64,000 nucleotides of DNA from Bacillus_BD oryzisoli (GCF_036670025.1 NZ_CP137640.1:2080001-2144000); one strand, 5' to 3'. Numbered from the stretch's first letter, positions 16,421 to 25,439 are shown. Notes: generated by a model not told the origin, from the letters alone. Program-made: numbers and translations.

Positions 16421-16562
16421 TATCTGAAGTCCGAATAATAAGGGGAAGACAATCGAATAATAAAGGTATGTAAAAAACTAATCAATGATACTTGATAGTG
16501 AAAATGTAGACGATACGGTTAAAGGGAGAATCACTGTAAATAAACATAAAAGGGTTGATAAT

Positions 16563-17333
16563 ATGCCGTTAAATCAACAGCAAATAACTAAATTTCGCTC
16601 GACATTATTAGCAATGAAGCAGGATATTGATGAAAGACAAGAGAGTAATGATATGTTTGGTTTGAATAGAGGTCATACCCATGAATCAATGGGGGAATTA
16701 TCAAGCTATGATAACCATCCAGCAGATGAAGGTACTGACTTGTTTGAGCGGGAAAAGGATGTTGCTTTACATCAACATCAGGATTACGAGCTTGAAAACA
16801 TTGAGTCTGCACTGAAAGCAATTGACAATGGGACATATGGAAAATGCCTAACCTGCCAACAGGAAATACCGCTTGAGAGGCTGGAGGCATTACCGAGTAC
16901 TTTATATTGTAAGGAACACAGCCCTGATCAAACCATTTCGACGAACCGCCCAATTGAAGAAGGTGTATTAATGCCTCCGTTCGGCAAGTTTGTGATGGAT
17001 GAACAGGATGAAACAGTCGCCTTTGATGCGGAAGATTCATGGCAAGAGGTTGCTCAATGGGGTACTTCTGAAACTCCTTCAGATTTTGAATTTCCGTCAG
17101 AAAGTTACCATGATACGTTTATGGATTATGATGAAAATGTTGGCTATGTGGAGGATTATGAAAATTTTGTCGGAACAGATATAGAAGGTAAAAACATAAC
17201 CATTTATCCGACTGAAAAGCATCAACAATATGAAGAAGCTTTAGATGAGGAAGGGATTATGACAACTTTTGGCGATCTGCCTGCATTTGAACATGATCCA
17301 TATGTTGAAGACGATATTTCTAAAGAAAAATGA
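16563..17333 (+). CDS. yteA: YteA family TraR/DksA-type zinc-finger protein
   Basis: 256 residues from ATG 16563; the longer reading from 16485 has no RBS. The N-terminal coiled-coil half leads to a zinc finger C95-x2-C98-x17-C116-x2-H119 in YGKCLTCQQEIPLERLEALP, the YteA pattern. An acidic C-terminal region (about 140-256) contains SYHDTFMDYDENVGYVEDYENFVGTD, also typical of YteA. YteA is a sporulation-associated relative of DksA; binding to RNA polymerase is expected from the fold but not proven. It may form a unit with the csgA-like gene 52 bases downstream. Confidence 0.88.
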   Translation: MPLNQQQITKFRSTLLAMKQDIDERQESNDMFGLNRGHTHESMGELSSYDNHPADEGTDLFEREKDVALHQHQDYELENIESALKAIDNGTYGKCLTCQQEIPLERLEALPSTLYCKEHSPDQTISTNRPIEEGVLMPPFGKFVMDEQDETVAFDAEDSWQEVAQWGTSETPSDFEFPSESYHDTFMDYDENVGYVEDYENFVGTDIEGKNITIYPTEKHQQYEEALDEEGIMTTFGDLPAFEHDPYVEDDISKEK

Positions 17334-17385
17334 GCATCCAAAAAACAAGTTTGTTCTATATATACCGGAATAAGGAGTGTCATGA

Positions 17386-17640
17386 ATGGATCAATCACTT
17401 GAATATTTACGGGAGATTTTATCCGGTCACACAGAAACTGATGATGTTGGAAAAAAACTCTATCAAAAAGTTTCCACACATAATTTTTCTTCAGATGGGA
17501 AATTTGTTAGAGTATTAACTCAAGAGGAAAATCAATATCTTAATCAAATTTTGATGGAGGCCATTGACTATTCTAAACAAGAAAAGGACTACGTTAGAGC
17601 CCGTCATTTAAATGAAGTGTATGAGCTATTATTTGTTTAA
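17386..17640 (+). CDS. csgA: CsgA-like sporulation-specific small protein
   Basis: 84 residues: MDQSLEYLREILSG, then LYQKVSTHNF, LTQEENQYLNQILMEAIDYS and the C-terminal RARHLNEVYELLF. These match the sigma-G-dependent CsgA family of Bacillus spores. AAGGAG lies about ten bases before the ATG. It is a helical, soluble protein; the exact role is unknown. A terminator follows. Confidence 0.72.
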   Translation: MDQSLEYLREILSGHTETDDVGKKLYQKVSTHNFSSDGKFVRVLTQEENQYLNQILMEAIDYSKQEKDYVRARHLNEVYELLFV

Positions 17641-17670
17641 TTAATTTTGTGGGTATACACATTATTCTAT

Positions 17671-17716
17671 AGCCAAAAAGGATGCCTATGCAGTTTTCCT
17701 TTTTGGCTATTGTTTT
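17671..17716 (+). terminator. Terminator of the yteA-csgA unit
   Basis: AGCCAAAAAGGA and TCCTTTTTGGCT, perfect 12-bp arms, then ATTGTTTTTT. Confidence 0.85.
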
Positions 17717-17762
17717 TTGTAGAAGGTATAATAACTTACATTAAAGGAGAGTGAGTGATTTT

Positions 17763-18182
17763 ATGTATGAGCTAAAAACGAAAGAAAATGATAATAATGT
17801 AATTGAGTTTATAGAGCAAATTGACAATCCTAAAAAGCGCGACGATGCATATAAATTACTGGATATTTTCACGGAGACAAGTGGCTCTCCAGCTAAAATG
17901 TGGGGGCCCAGTATAATTGGTTTTGGGTCCTATCATTATAAATATAAATCCGGTCATGAAGGTGATGCGCCGCTTGTCGGATTTTCGCCGCGAAAAGCAA
18001 AAATCAGTTTATATTTTGCACCTGGAGATGAAAAACGAGAAGAATTGTTACTTGACTTAGGAAAACATACAACCGGAAAAGCATGTGTCTATATCAATAA
18101 AGTAGATGATATCGATGTAGAGGTCCTAAAAGCTTTAATAAAACAATCAATATCCTTTCTGAAAAATGCGTATCCCGAATGA
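17763..18182 (+). CDS. DUF1801 (YdhG-like) protein
   Basis: 139 residues. The DUF1801 core is visible as KMWGPSIIGFGSYHYKY, LVGFSPRKAKISLYF and KACVYINKVDDIDVEVLKALI. AAAGGAG lies 13 bases before ATG 17763; GTG 17751 is too close to it. It is a soluble single-domain protein related to YdhG/YyaA-type folds with no assigned biochemical function. Confidence 0.82.
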   Translation: MYELKTKENDNNVIEFIEQIDNPKKRDDAYKLLDIFTETSGSPAKMWGPSIIGFGSYHYKYKSGHEGDAPLVGFSPRKAKISLYFAPGDEKREELLLDLGKHTTGKACVYINKVDDIDVEVLKALIKQSISFLKNAYPE

Positions 18183-18468
18183 AATGATTAAAACAGGTTA
18201 AAGTAAAATAAGATGCTTAATATTACGTTTATTGATAACTATGATATGGTAGATATTATTTTATAAGAAAATTTTTAAAAAGATTCTAATCTTTTCAATA
18301 GAAGAATAATAGCATTCTATAGACCTATTATTCTGCTAATCTATTTATCACAAATTCTGTTAACTTAATACTTTCGAGGGATTTTGTCGCTTTAAATCGA
18401 AATTTGACTAAAATCCATGTATAATATGTAGTGCAGAAAAAGAAATGCATTTAGGGAGGATTACGAAA

Positions 18469-18852
18469 ATGGAATGGGCTATTGCCATTTTGTTTGTTGC
18501 AGCTATCATTTTATTAATTATGTCGTTTCGAAAAGCGAAAGATTCTTCAAAAGCATATGAACAACAACTAGAAGAAATGTCCTTTACTTTTATGAATGAA
18601 GTTAATAAATTACAGCAGCAAATTCGAAACGTCGAGCTTGATACTGAAATAACCATACAGGAAGCAGGTATACAGGTTGGGTCTGCTTCGCATCGGTATT
18701 TGTTACGGGAAATACTAGAATTACACCGCCGCGGCTATTCTTTTGAAAGTATTGCAACGAAAAAGCAGATGAATGTAGAAGAGGTTACTCAATTACTTAC
18801 TCCCTATATAAAAGCGAATGATGAAGGAGGGAAAGTATCAAATGACTTCTAA
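18469..18852 (+). CDS. Membrane-anchored protein with C-terminal helix-turn-helix-like segment
   Basis: 127 residues. One N-terminal membrane helix (EWAIAILFVAAIILLIM) is followed by a coiled-coil (about 25-65) and a C-terminal segment, HRYLLREILELHRRGYSFESIATKKQMNVEEV, that reads as a helix-turn-helix. This layout resembles the DUF6115/SwrB-like proteins. GGGAGGA is nine bases upstream of ATG 18469. The next gene starts 11 bases before its end, so the two are translationally coupled. Confidence 0.6.
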   Translation: MEWAIAILFVAAIILLIMSFRKAKDSSKAYEQQLEEMSFTFMNEVNKLQQQIRNVELDTEITIQEAGIQVGSASHRYLLREILELHRRGYSFESIATKKQMNVEEVTQLLTPYIKANDEGGKVSNDF

Positions 18853-19315
18853 TTCATTGCGCAGCTTTGCCGGAGGTCTATTCGTTGCAGCCAGTGTCTG
18901 TGCTGCTGTGTATTATCTTAGTCCAGGTGAAGTAAAGAGTAGTGAGAAAGTAGATCCAGCAGAAAATACAGCTGCTTTATCGGTAGATGAAATGAAAAGC
19001 AAGCTTGCGGCTGAAGGTTATGTTATTCATACAGAAGAGGAATGGAATCAACAGACGTCTGCATCTGAAAAAAAGGAAAAGTCCCAGGAAGCACAGCCAG
19101 AAAAGGTTATCTACCGAACGATGCTGTCTGTTTCATCTGGAATGACGAGTATTGATGTTGGAAATGCTCTAGAGCAGGCCAAAATTATCCCGGATGGCTG
19201 GGAGTTTGCACAGGAAATTGAAAAGCGCGGCCTTTCAAATGCATTACGTCCCGGCATGTATGAAATAGAAAGCGGAAAATCAGTAGATGAAATCATAGCA
19301 ATTATTTATCAATAG
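18842..19315 (+). CDS. Short MltG/YceG-like membrane protein lacking the catalytic domain
   Basis: 157 residues with an N-terminal membrane helix and a charged linker. The C-terminal ~70-residue module (IYRTMLSVSSGMTSIDVGNAL through LRPGMYEIESGKSVDEIIAIIY) looks like the LysM-like subdomain of the lytic transglycosylase MltG. The catalytic transglycosylase part is absent, so it probably binds rather than cuts cell wall. AAGGAGGG lies inside the preceding gene, which it overlaps by 11 bases. A terminator follows directly. Confidence 0.65.
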   Translation: MTSNSLRSFAGGLFVAASVCAAVYYLSPGEVKSSEKVDPAENTAALSVDEMKSKLAAEGYVIHTEEEWNQQTSASEKKEKSQEAQPEKVIYRTMLSVSSGMTSIDVGNALEQAKIIPDGWEFAQEIEKRGLSNALRPGMYEIESGKSVDEIIAIIYQ

Positions 19316-19343
19316 CGGACTGTTATGGCAGTTCGCTTTTTTT
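19314..19343 (+). terminator. Terminator of the two-gene membrane unit
   Basis: AGCGGACTG, a six-base loop, CAGTTCGCT and a T run. Confidence 0.85.
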
Positions 19344-19375
19344 ATTGTGCTCATTTTTAGCAACCCATTATCATC

Positions 19376-19460
19376 ATTAACATTGTGCTAAATACATAAT
19401 AGTTAAAGTTAACCTCGTGCCATACATAGCAAAGGACTATTTAATAAGATGCTCGATAGC
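19376..19460. repeat. Degenerate copy of the ~105-bp intergenic repeat family
   Basis: TTGTGCTAAATACATAA, CCTCGTGCCA and GATGCTCG occur in the same order and spacing as TGTGCTAAATACACA, GCTCGTCCCA and GCTCGTAAT in the copies at 53-56 kb. Similarity between these boxes is weak. Confidence 0.4.
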
Positions 19461-20270
19461 AGCTGTTAAAAACAAATAGGGAAATATAGAAGCTTAAAAT
19501 CTAACTAACATAATAGCGAATGAAATATCACTATAACAGTTTTTTTGGATAACACAAAATAATTATAGAAATATTTTATAGTGAATGAAAAAATAAACCT
19601 ATATTGAAGGTATATTATACTTGTTGTTTATTTCACAATACCAAAATTGCATCCATCTAGACATTGAGAATTAGTAGAAAAAGCTTAATAATATTAGGGA
19701 AATTCAAAACATATAGGCTGTTTTTGGTTTTTTAATATGAAAATAGATATAAATTTTTATCAGAAATTTACTTTTTCTTTTTAATATTTTCATCATGAAT
19801 ATGTTAAAAAAATTTATTGACTACAATAGAAAATATTAATATACTGAAAATTAGAAAGGATCAAATGCAGGAGGTGATCGATTTGGTATTAAACTACAAT
19901 AACTTTTTAATGAACAGGGCTGGACCTGTTATATAAAAAGAAATAAAATGATTTAATTTAGATACAAGTACCTCCACTTAAGAACTAGAACAGAAAAGGT
20001 CAATCAATAGGTCTCCACTCTGGATCTGTTGGAAGGTAAAGTGTATCTAATAACCGAAGTAGTCTTGAATTTTTGCAAGAGAACTGCATCAAAATTTGAA
20101 AATGTCGACACAGAGAATACGGCAGACAGAACGAATGGTACTTCAAGAAATACCGACAATGATCAAAATTTTACGAAATTATACATTTAATATTTAAAAA
20201 ATTCAGATTCAATAAAAAATACTGAATATTTAAAAAATGATATCGATTTCAATTAGAAGGAGAGATTGTA
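19461..20270. other. Long non-coding stretch before the aromatic-acid transporter
   Basis: Very AT-rich, no intact gene of normal size. Two things are visible. A 17-codon reading frame at 19883-19936 (TTG start, LVLNYNNFLMNRAGPVI) sits six bases after GGAGGTG. A possible SDR remnant at 20017-20190 reads LDLLEGKVYLITEVVLNF and TASKF before losing similarity. No operator of the AATTCGAGATA type is seen. Confidence 0.35.
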
Positions 20271-21644
20271 ATGGCTAAAGTTAATCCAGCTGCAATAATT
20301 GGTGACAGTAAATTTAACCGGTTTCACTTAGTACTATTTTTATGGAGTTTCATGATTATTTTGTTCGATGGTTATGATTTGTCCGTATACGGAACGGTTC
20401 TTCCAATTTTGATGGAGGAATGGAATATGACTTCTGTTGAAGCAGGAACGATTGGAAGTTATGGATTGTTTGGTATGATGTTTGGTGCAATTATTTTTGG
20501 TATTATGGCAGACCGGATTGGAAGAAAGAAAGTAATTATTATTAACGTACTGTTATTCAGTGTATTTACTTTATTATGTGCGTTTGCCGGTGATGCAACT
20601 ACTTTTGCAATCTATCGTTTTATTGCAGGATTAGGACTAGGAGGCATCATGCCGAACATAGCAGCTCTAGTAACAGACTATGCTCCAAGATCTATGAAAG
20701 TTAAATTAGTGTCTATTACATTAGTAAGCTTTGCAGTTGGCGGTGCGCTTGCTCCAACGGTTGGTGTTCTATTAATTAATAATTTTGGCTGGCAGTCTGT
20801 ATTTTGGGTAGCAGGATCTCCGCTTTTGGCTGTTCCATTCATGTTGAAGCAATTACCAGAATCAACAAGCTATCTGATTAGAACAGGTAAAAAAGAACAA
20901 CTATTTGCTACACTTAAAAAGATTAACTCTCAATTAACATTCAATAAAAATGATGAAATTGAAGAAGTAAAAGTAACAGAAACAAAAGTACCTGTTGTTG
21001 GATTATTTAAAGAAAACCGTGCTGTAAGTACAATTGCGTTTTGGGTTGCGTTCTTCTGTGCCTTATTAATGGTGTATGGATTAAATACTTGGTTGCCGAA
21101 GTTAATGATTGAAGCTGGATATGGATTAAACGGAAGTTTATCTTTCCTTATTGCCCTTCAAGGTGGAGCAGTTATTGGGATTCTTGGACTTAGTCAACTT
21201 TGTGAGAAATATGGATCTAAGAGAGTTATTATTCCATCGTATATTGCAGGTGCAATTGCCCTAGCTTTACTTGGTTTTGGTGGAAATACAGTCTACATTT
21301 TCATATTAGTAGCGATTGCAGGTGCTGCTACAACTGGTTCTCAAGTGTTTATTCAAGCTTATGTAACATCTTACTATCCTTCACAAATGAGATCAACTGC
21401 TTTAGGCGTAGCATCTGGTGTTGGAAGATTAGGCGGAATGGTCGGCCCAATTTTAGGTGGATTCCTATTAACTCTAACTGTACCAAATTTCGTGAATTTC
21501 TTAATATTTTCTGGAGTAGGTGTTGTAGCTGCGATTGCGTTATCAATAGTTGCAGATAAATACTCAGCAATGAACATTCTTGCAAGTGAAAGCAAACAAA
21601 CAGATTCAGCTAAAGGAAAAGAAGTAGCAGCATCAATTGAATAA
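20271..21644 (+). CDS. Aromatic acid:H+ symporter family MFS transporter
   Basis: 457 residues, 12 helices. The AAHS-family signature DGYDLSVYGTVLP lies in helix 1 (Asp residues needed for aromatic acid uptake in PcaK/BenK relatives), with GIMADRIGRKKVI between helices 2 and 3, and PESTSYLIRTG before the central loop. AAGGAGAG lies seven bases before the ATG. It opens the aromatic/quinone gene region and most likely imports an aromatic carboxylate; the exact substrate is unknown. A strong terminator follows. Confidence 0.88.
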   Translation: MAKVNPAAIIGDSKFNRFHLVLFLWSFMIILFDGYDLSVYGTVLPILMEEWNMTSVEAGTIGSYGLFGMMFGAIIFGIMADRIGRKKVIIINVLLFSVFTLLCAFAGDATTFAIYRFIAGLGLGGIMPNIAALVTDYAPRSMKVKLVSITLVSFAVGGALAPTVGVLLINNFGWQSVFWVAGSPLLAVPFMLKQLPESTSYLIRTGKKEQLFATLKKINSQLTFNKNDEIEEVKVTETKVPVVGLFKENRAVSTIAFWVAFFCALLMVYGLNTWLPKLMIEAGYGLNGSLSFLIALQGGAVIGILGLSQLCEKYGSKRVIIPSYIAGAIALALLGFGGNTVYIFILVAIAGAATTGSQVFIQAYVTSYYPSQMRSTALGVASGVGRLGGMVGPILGGFLLTLTVPNFVNFLIFSGVGVVAAIALSIVADKYSAMNILASESKQTDSAKGKEVAASIE

Positions 21645-21685
21645 TGCTATTATTAACTATCCTTATTTAATAAATTAGCTAAAAA

Positions 21686-21725
21686 GAAAAAATCCCCGCC
21701 ATATAATAGCGGGGATTTTTTCTTT
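21686..21725 (+). terminator. Terminator of the AAHS transporter gene
   Basis: AAAAATCCCCGC, an eight-base loop, GCGGGGATTTTT and further Ts. Confidence 0.9.
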
Positions 21726-21759
21726 TTATAGCAGTAAAGTGATAAGGATAGCATCTAAA

Positions 21760-21850
21760 TGGATGGGACTTGATGGGATTTCAACCCACAAGATACGCAA
21801 CAGTTTACGATGTAACTGCTGGCCGCTCTAAGCATTGAGCTACAAGTCCC
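21760..21850 (-). tRNA. tRNA-like RNA gene (non-canonical or pseudo-tRNA)
   Basis: Read on the minus strand, GGGACTT (5') and AAGTCCC (3') form a perfect seven-base acceptor, followed by A-TCCA. A D-arm GCTC/GAGC, a long anticodon arm (AGCAGTT/AACTGTT with an eight-base ACATCGTA loop) and a T-arm TGGG/CCCA are present. The T-loop is TTGAAAT instead of TTCGAAT, and the anticodon loop has eight bases, so an ordinary tRNA is unlikely. It may be a pseudogene or a relative of the tRNA-like tRNA-Other described in B. cereus. Confidence 0.6.
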
Positions 21851-22075
21851 TAATGGTAGTATGTGTTAGTTGCTGATTGCTATGCATTGTTTTTAATTTA
21901 AAGTAAACTTTGTGTCGTATTTATGTATTTCCCGTATAAAAGAAGGGAATTGTCGAAAATAATAGAAATAGTATAATAAGTATGAAATTACAAAATACTA
22001 AAAAATCTACTGCCTGTTTGGAATCATTGCTCCTCAAGTTAAACAAGAATTGAAAATAAAAAGGAGATGATACAG

Positions 22076-22531
22076 ATGTACAGAGGAATGACTTTTTTAG
22101 AGTTTGTAGAAATGATTAAGGAAAGTGCAAGAACGTTACCTGCTGTAGAGATTGACTGGCATAGAATTACTCCAGATGGTTTCGCTGTTTGGCAAGATCC
22201 GCAAATGACACATGAGGATGTCATATTAAATGTTCGGTTGAATAACTATTATCAAAACAATAGCGAAAATGAGTTTTTACCTCATATCGAAATTGCTGTC
22301 CAGCGATATACAAACTCTCAATGGGAAGGACCTAGTAGGATCATTCCACTGTATAATTTAGTCGGCGGCAGTACGGATGGGTTTGAAAGTGCTACAGAAT
22401 TTGTCTCTAATTTAAGCTGTGAGGATTTGCCTGCTGCCTACAAAACAGAAATCTTAAAGTGTGCCGGCATCTTTGATGAAGTGTTTTTCCAAAATCGAGT
22501 TTACTATCGGAGATATGATTTTGTTAAATAG
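22076..22531 (+). CDS. Hypothetical protein, 151 residues
   Basis: Begins MYRGMTFLEFVEMIKESART; AAGGAG lies nine bases before ATG 22076. It is acidic and soluble with HIEIAVQRYTNSQWEGPSRIIPLYNLVGGS in the middle and two cysteines (SCEDLP; LKCAGIF). No motif or signal is recognised. It is monocistronic, with its own terminator. Confidence 0.6.
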   Translation: MYRGMTFLEFVEMIKESARTLPAVEIDWHRITPDGFAVWQDPQMTHEDVILNVRLNNYYQNNSENEFLPHIEIAVQRYTNSQWEGPSRIIPLYNLVGGSTDGFESATEFVSNLSCEDLPAAYKTEILKCAGIFDEVFFQNRVYYRRYDFVK

Positions 22532-22541
22532 TAGTGATTTT

Positions 22542-22568
22542 AAGGAGTAGCGAGAGCTTCTCCTTTTT
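22542..22568 (+). terminator. Terminator of the 151-residue gene
   Basis: AAGGAG and CTCCTTTTT around a TAGCGAGAGCTT loop. Confidence 0.65.
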
Positions 22569-22648
22569 AATCCCCTTGACTTTTTGAGAAATATTTAATA
22601 AAGTTACAGACAAACTGGTCCGTTTGAATATGGGGGTGTATGAAGAGA

Positions 22649-23227
22649 ATGGATACTAAATCACTGATTATTGATACAGCGACAAAGCTTTTCCAACAAA
22701 AAGGCTACATAGGTGTAGGTTTAAACGAAATACTAAAAGAATGTAATATTTCAAAAGGTTCGCTTTACCATCACTTTCCAAAGGGAAAAGAAGAGCTGCT
22801 AATTGCTTGTCTGCAAAACTTGAAACAAGCAATTACGATAGATATCGAGAAAATTTTTGAACAGTACCCAACTACACAGGATGCTGCAATTGCAATGATT
22901 GAAAAAATAATTAAGAATCTGGAGACAGAAGGAACACTTACAGGATATACATTTAGCAGTATTGTCAGTGAAATGGCCTTATTAAGTGATGCTGTAAGAA
23001 ATGCATGTGGAGAGCTATATCAGGAAATAGAAAGCATTTATTTTAATAAACTGACAGCTGATGGCTTTTCAGAGGAATCAGCCTATTCAATTGCGCTTAT
23101 GATGACTGCTTCCATCGAAGGTGGAATCATGCTTTGCTTAACACAAAAAACAAGTGAGCCGTTAAAAACCATTTCTAAGGCTCTACCCAATTTATTAAAT
23201 AGCAATATTCATTTAGTAAATGCCTAA
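22649..23227 (+). CDS. TetR family regulator, LmrA/YxaF type (paralog 1)
   Basis: 192 residues. The TetR helix-turn-helix is clear: LFQQKGYIGVGLNEILKECNISKGSLYHHFPKGKEEL. The C-terminal half (GYTFSSIVSEMALLSDAVRNAC; TASIEGGIMLCLTQKT) is of the LmrA/YxaF type, which in B. subtilis answers to flavonoids and controls quercetin dioxygenase and drug export. ATG 22649 has GGGGGTG about ten bases upstream. A close paralog lies at 24465. The ligand is probably an aromatic compound, by analogy. Confidence 0.88.
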   Translation: MDTKSLIIDTATKLFQQKGYIGVGLNEILKECNISKGSLYHHFPKGKEELLIACLQNLKQAITIDIEKIFEQYPTTQDAAIAMIEKIIKNLETEGTLTGYTFSSIVSEMALLSDAVRNACGELYQEIESIYFNKLTADGFSEESAYSIALMMTASIEGGIMLCLTQKTSEPLKTISKALPNLLNSNIHLVNA

Positions 23228-23374
23228 ATGAATATATATAAGAAATCAAATGTAAGTATGTGAATATTTGAACATTTTTTTGCTGGTTTTGTGACTGCAT
23301 AAGCTGCCTATCCAACTATTCAATAAAAAGAAAGAGGAAGGGATTCTGATTCATTTTTTTCCAGGAGGCCAGAA

Positions 23375-23555
23375 TGGAAAGCTGCTAAAAAGATTCAAAC
23401 AGGCGGCGTGATCATTAATGACACTTCATCCTATCGTGCAGACATTATGCCATATGGCGGTATCGATAAGAGCGGCGCCCGGCAGAGAAGGTCCAAAGTA
23501 AGCTGTTGAAGAAATGACAGAAGTTAGAATGGTTGTTTTATCTGCAAAACTAATT
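23375..23555 (+). pseudogene. C-terminal remnant of an aldehyde dehydrogenase
   Basis: WKAAKKIQTGGVIINDTSSYRADIMPYGG and IDKSG in one frame, then REGPK, a TAA stop where Tyr is expected, and AVEEMTEVRMVVL in another frame. This is the last ~60 residues of an aldehyde dehydrogenase with a frameshift near 23480 and a nonsense codon. No N-terminal part precedes it. Confidence 0.85.
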
Positions 23556-23559
23556 ATTT

Positions 23560-23594
23560 GCCTATAGGAATTCGTTCCTATAGGCGTTTTTTAT
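23560..23594 (+). terminator. Terminator behind the aldehyde dehydrogenase remnant
   Basis: GCCTATAGGAA and TTCCTATAGGC with a short loop, then TTTTTT. It outlived the gene it served. Confidence 0.85.
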
Positions 23595-23733
23595 GAAAAG
23601 AGGAGTTGAATTGAGAGGAATAGGAACTGAAAGGGATACGAAAATGTTCACAAAATAATCATAATACATGTATTAGGTGTTTTTACTCTATTTAGAGATA
23701 TCAATCTATGATTAGGAATTTAAGAGGGGGAAC

Positions 23734-24327
23734 ATGTTATTAAAAGAATTTGCGGTAAATTACGGGAAGAAAAAATCATATAAAAAAAACCAGAGCATTT
23801 ATATAAATGCAGATCAAAGCCTGTTTTACATAAAGAGCGGAATCGTAAAACTATTATATGGAAATCATAAGAATCAACTTGCCATTGATATTTATAAGGA
23901 TGGGGAACTTTTTGGATATGTAGATAGTATGTGTTCATTTGATGAATGTCAATTGAAAGCAGTATTTATTGAAGATACGGAACTTACTTTTTTGAATAGT
24001 GAAACATTTCTGCTTCATGCTGGGATGAATAAAGAGATTAGAATCGTTTTTAATAGGACAATTGAAAAATTATTATATGATGCCACTGAAAGAATCATCA
24101 ATCTATCTATATTGAAGAAAAGAGAAACTATTTTCTCTATATTACACTATCTTACTACTAAGTTTGGAAAAGTTTTAAATAACGGAAAAATCTTGTTGAA
24201 AGTGAAGCTAAATGATACAGATATCAAGAAATTATGTAATACTTCGCGGGAGCATGTCAACCGAACATTATCGGTTCTTAAAAATGATGGAATATTGGAA
24301 AAGGAGAATGGATACTTTATTTTTTAA
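23734..24327 (+). CDS. Crp/Fnr family transcriptional regulator
   Basis: 197 residues. The N-terminal ~115 residues form a cyclic-nucleotide-binding-like jelly roll (YIKSGIVKLLYGN; AIDIYKDGELFGYVDSM). The C-terminal helix-turn-helix reads KLNDTDIKKLCNTSREHVNRTLSVLKNDGIL. There is no N-terminal or C-terminal Cys cluster of the Fnr type, so an iron-sulfur sensor is unlikely. The start follows AAGAGGGGG. The effector and targets are unknown; it lies between the two TetR paralogs. Confidence 0.87.
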   Translation: MLLKEFAVNYGKKKSYKKNQSIYINADQSLFYIKSGIVKLLYGNHKNQLAIDIYKDGELFGYVDSMCSFDECQLKAVFIEDTELTFLNSETFLLHAGMNKEIRIVFNRTIEKLLYDATERIINLSILKKRETIFSILHYLTTKFGKVLNNGKILLKVKLNDTDIKKLCNTSREHVNRTLSVLKNDGILEKENGYFIF

Positions 24328-24464
24328 GTAAAGAGGACCTTAATCGTTTGGTTAGTTAAAACTTATTTTTTTTCGAAAACGTTTAGATATTAGTAGATGA
24401 CAGAAGATTCTGTTAATATAAAATAAATAGATGGGTTAAAAAAGGCATATTTTGGAGGTGTAAC

Positions 24465-25034
24465 ATGGTAACAGATACAAAATCGATGATCATTGACATC
24501 TCGACAACTCTTTTCCAGCAAAAAGGATATAAGGGTGTAGGGTTAAATGAAATTTTAAAAGAATGTAAGATTACGAAGGGCTCACTCTATCATCATTTCC
24601 CAAATGGAAAGGAAGAATTGCTTATTGCATGCCTCGATTCCATGAGTCGAGCGATAACGACGGACATTGAGGATATTTTCAAACGAAGCCTATCTACTAG
24701 AGAAGCCTTGCAGGTGATGATCGAACAATTAATTGGGGACTTTGAACGACAAGGTACGATTGCTGGTTATACTTTTACCAGCATCGTTAGTGAAATGGCA
24801 TCATTCAGTGAACCAGTTCGGAATGCCTGTTCAGATCTTTATACAAAGATGCAAGGGATTTATGTTATAAAATTACATGAAGATGGTTTTTCGAAAGAAA
24901 CGGCAGATTCATTGGCACTTATGATGACTGCTTCAATCGAAGGCGGAATTATGCTTTGTTTAACGCAAAAAACTAGTGAGCCACTTAAAACCATTTCACA
25001 TGTATTACTTAATCTTTTGAAGGAGCGTCAATGA
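24465..25034 (+). CDS. TetR family regulator, LmrA/YxaF type (paralog 2)
   Basis: 189 residues, about two-thirds identical by eye to the protein at 22649, with LFQQKGYKGVGLNEILKECKITKGSLYHHFPNGKEEL and the same TASIEGGIMLCLTQKT C-terminus. GGAGGTG lies six bases before the ATG. Duplication produced the pair. This copy sits beside a GMC-oxidoreductase fragment, so it may once have regulated such a gene. Confidence 0.88.
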   Translation: MVTDTKSMIIDISTTLFQQKGYKGVGLNEILKECKITKGSLYHHFPNGKEELLIACLDSMSRAITTDIEDIFKRSLSTREALQVMIEQLIGDFERQGTIAGYTFTSIVSEMASFSEPVRNACSDLYTKMQGIYVIKLHEDGFSKETADSLALMMTASIEGGIMLCLTQKTSEPLKTISHVLLNLLKERQ

Positions 25035-25049
25035 CATTACGTTTAGGAA

Positions 25050-25128
25050 AAGAATAAAAAAACGCTGATTATAAGCTATTATCTCATCGGTACTAGTATG
25101 GATGAATATGGATACATCAGCGTTTTTA
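25050..25128 (+). terminator. Long hairpin, terminator-like
   Basis: AAAAACGCTGAT (25056 on) pairs with ATCAGCGTTTTT (ending near 25127) across a ~50-base insert. Confidence 0.6.
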
Positions 25129-25132
25129 ATTT

Positions 25133-25265
25133 TGTCAGGTACAACTTATGATGTTCTTATTGTGGGAAGCGAACCTGGAGGCGTAGCCTATTTACAGAGG
25201 CCCTGTTAACTGTGGAAAAATCAAGGAGCTAAAAAGATTGGTATGCTTAAAATGTCAGATAGGTT
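25133..25265 (+). pseudogene. Fragment of a GMC oxidoreductase N-terminus
   Basis: TGTCAGGTACAACTTATGAT and the following ~130 bases match the intact gene at 29285-29417 closely at DNA level. It contains the Rossmann start (TYDVLIVGSEPGG), a stop codon in place of Glu in the LCELWK region, and ends abruptly. It is a truncated duplicate, 4.15 kb from the intact copy. Confidence 0.85.
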
Positions 25266-25369
25266 AAATAATGAGAATTAGTTTTTTATATATTCGGTTA
25301 CTACAAGTTTATTTTCTCATATTATAGGAGAAGACTAGTTCAGCATGAAATTCAGAGATCCATAAAAAA

Positions 25370-25387
25370 TACTTTTAATTCGAGATA
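25370..25387. promoter_or_regulatory. MhqR-like operator half-site before the marR gene
   Basis: The right arm AATTCGAGATA is exact; the left arm (ACTTTTAA) is degenerate. It lies 53 bases before the marR start, consistent with autoregulation. Confidence 0.6.
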
Positions 25388-25439
25388 TTTTTCTTGTATT
25401 TTCTTCACTTGAGGTGTAAAGTGATAGCAACGAAAGGAA

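Noticed and set aside
16588..17040. 150-codon minus-strand frame opposite yteA
   Set aside because: Antisense shadow of a well-supported zinc-finger gene.
21760..21850. Ordinary tRNA
   Set aside because: T-loop and anticodon-loop departures are too large for a standard elongator tRNA.
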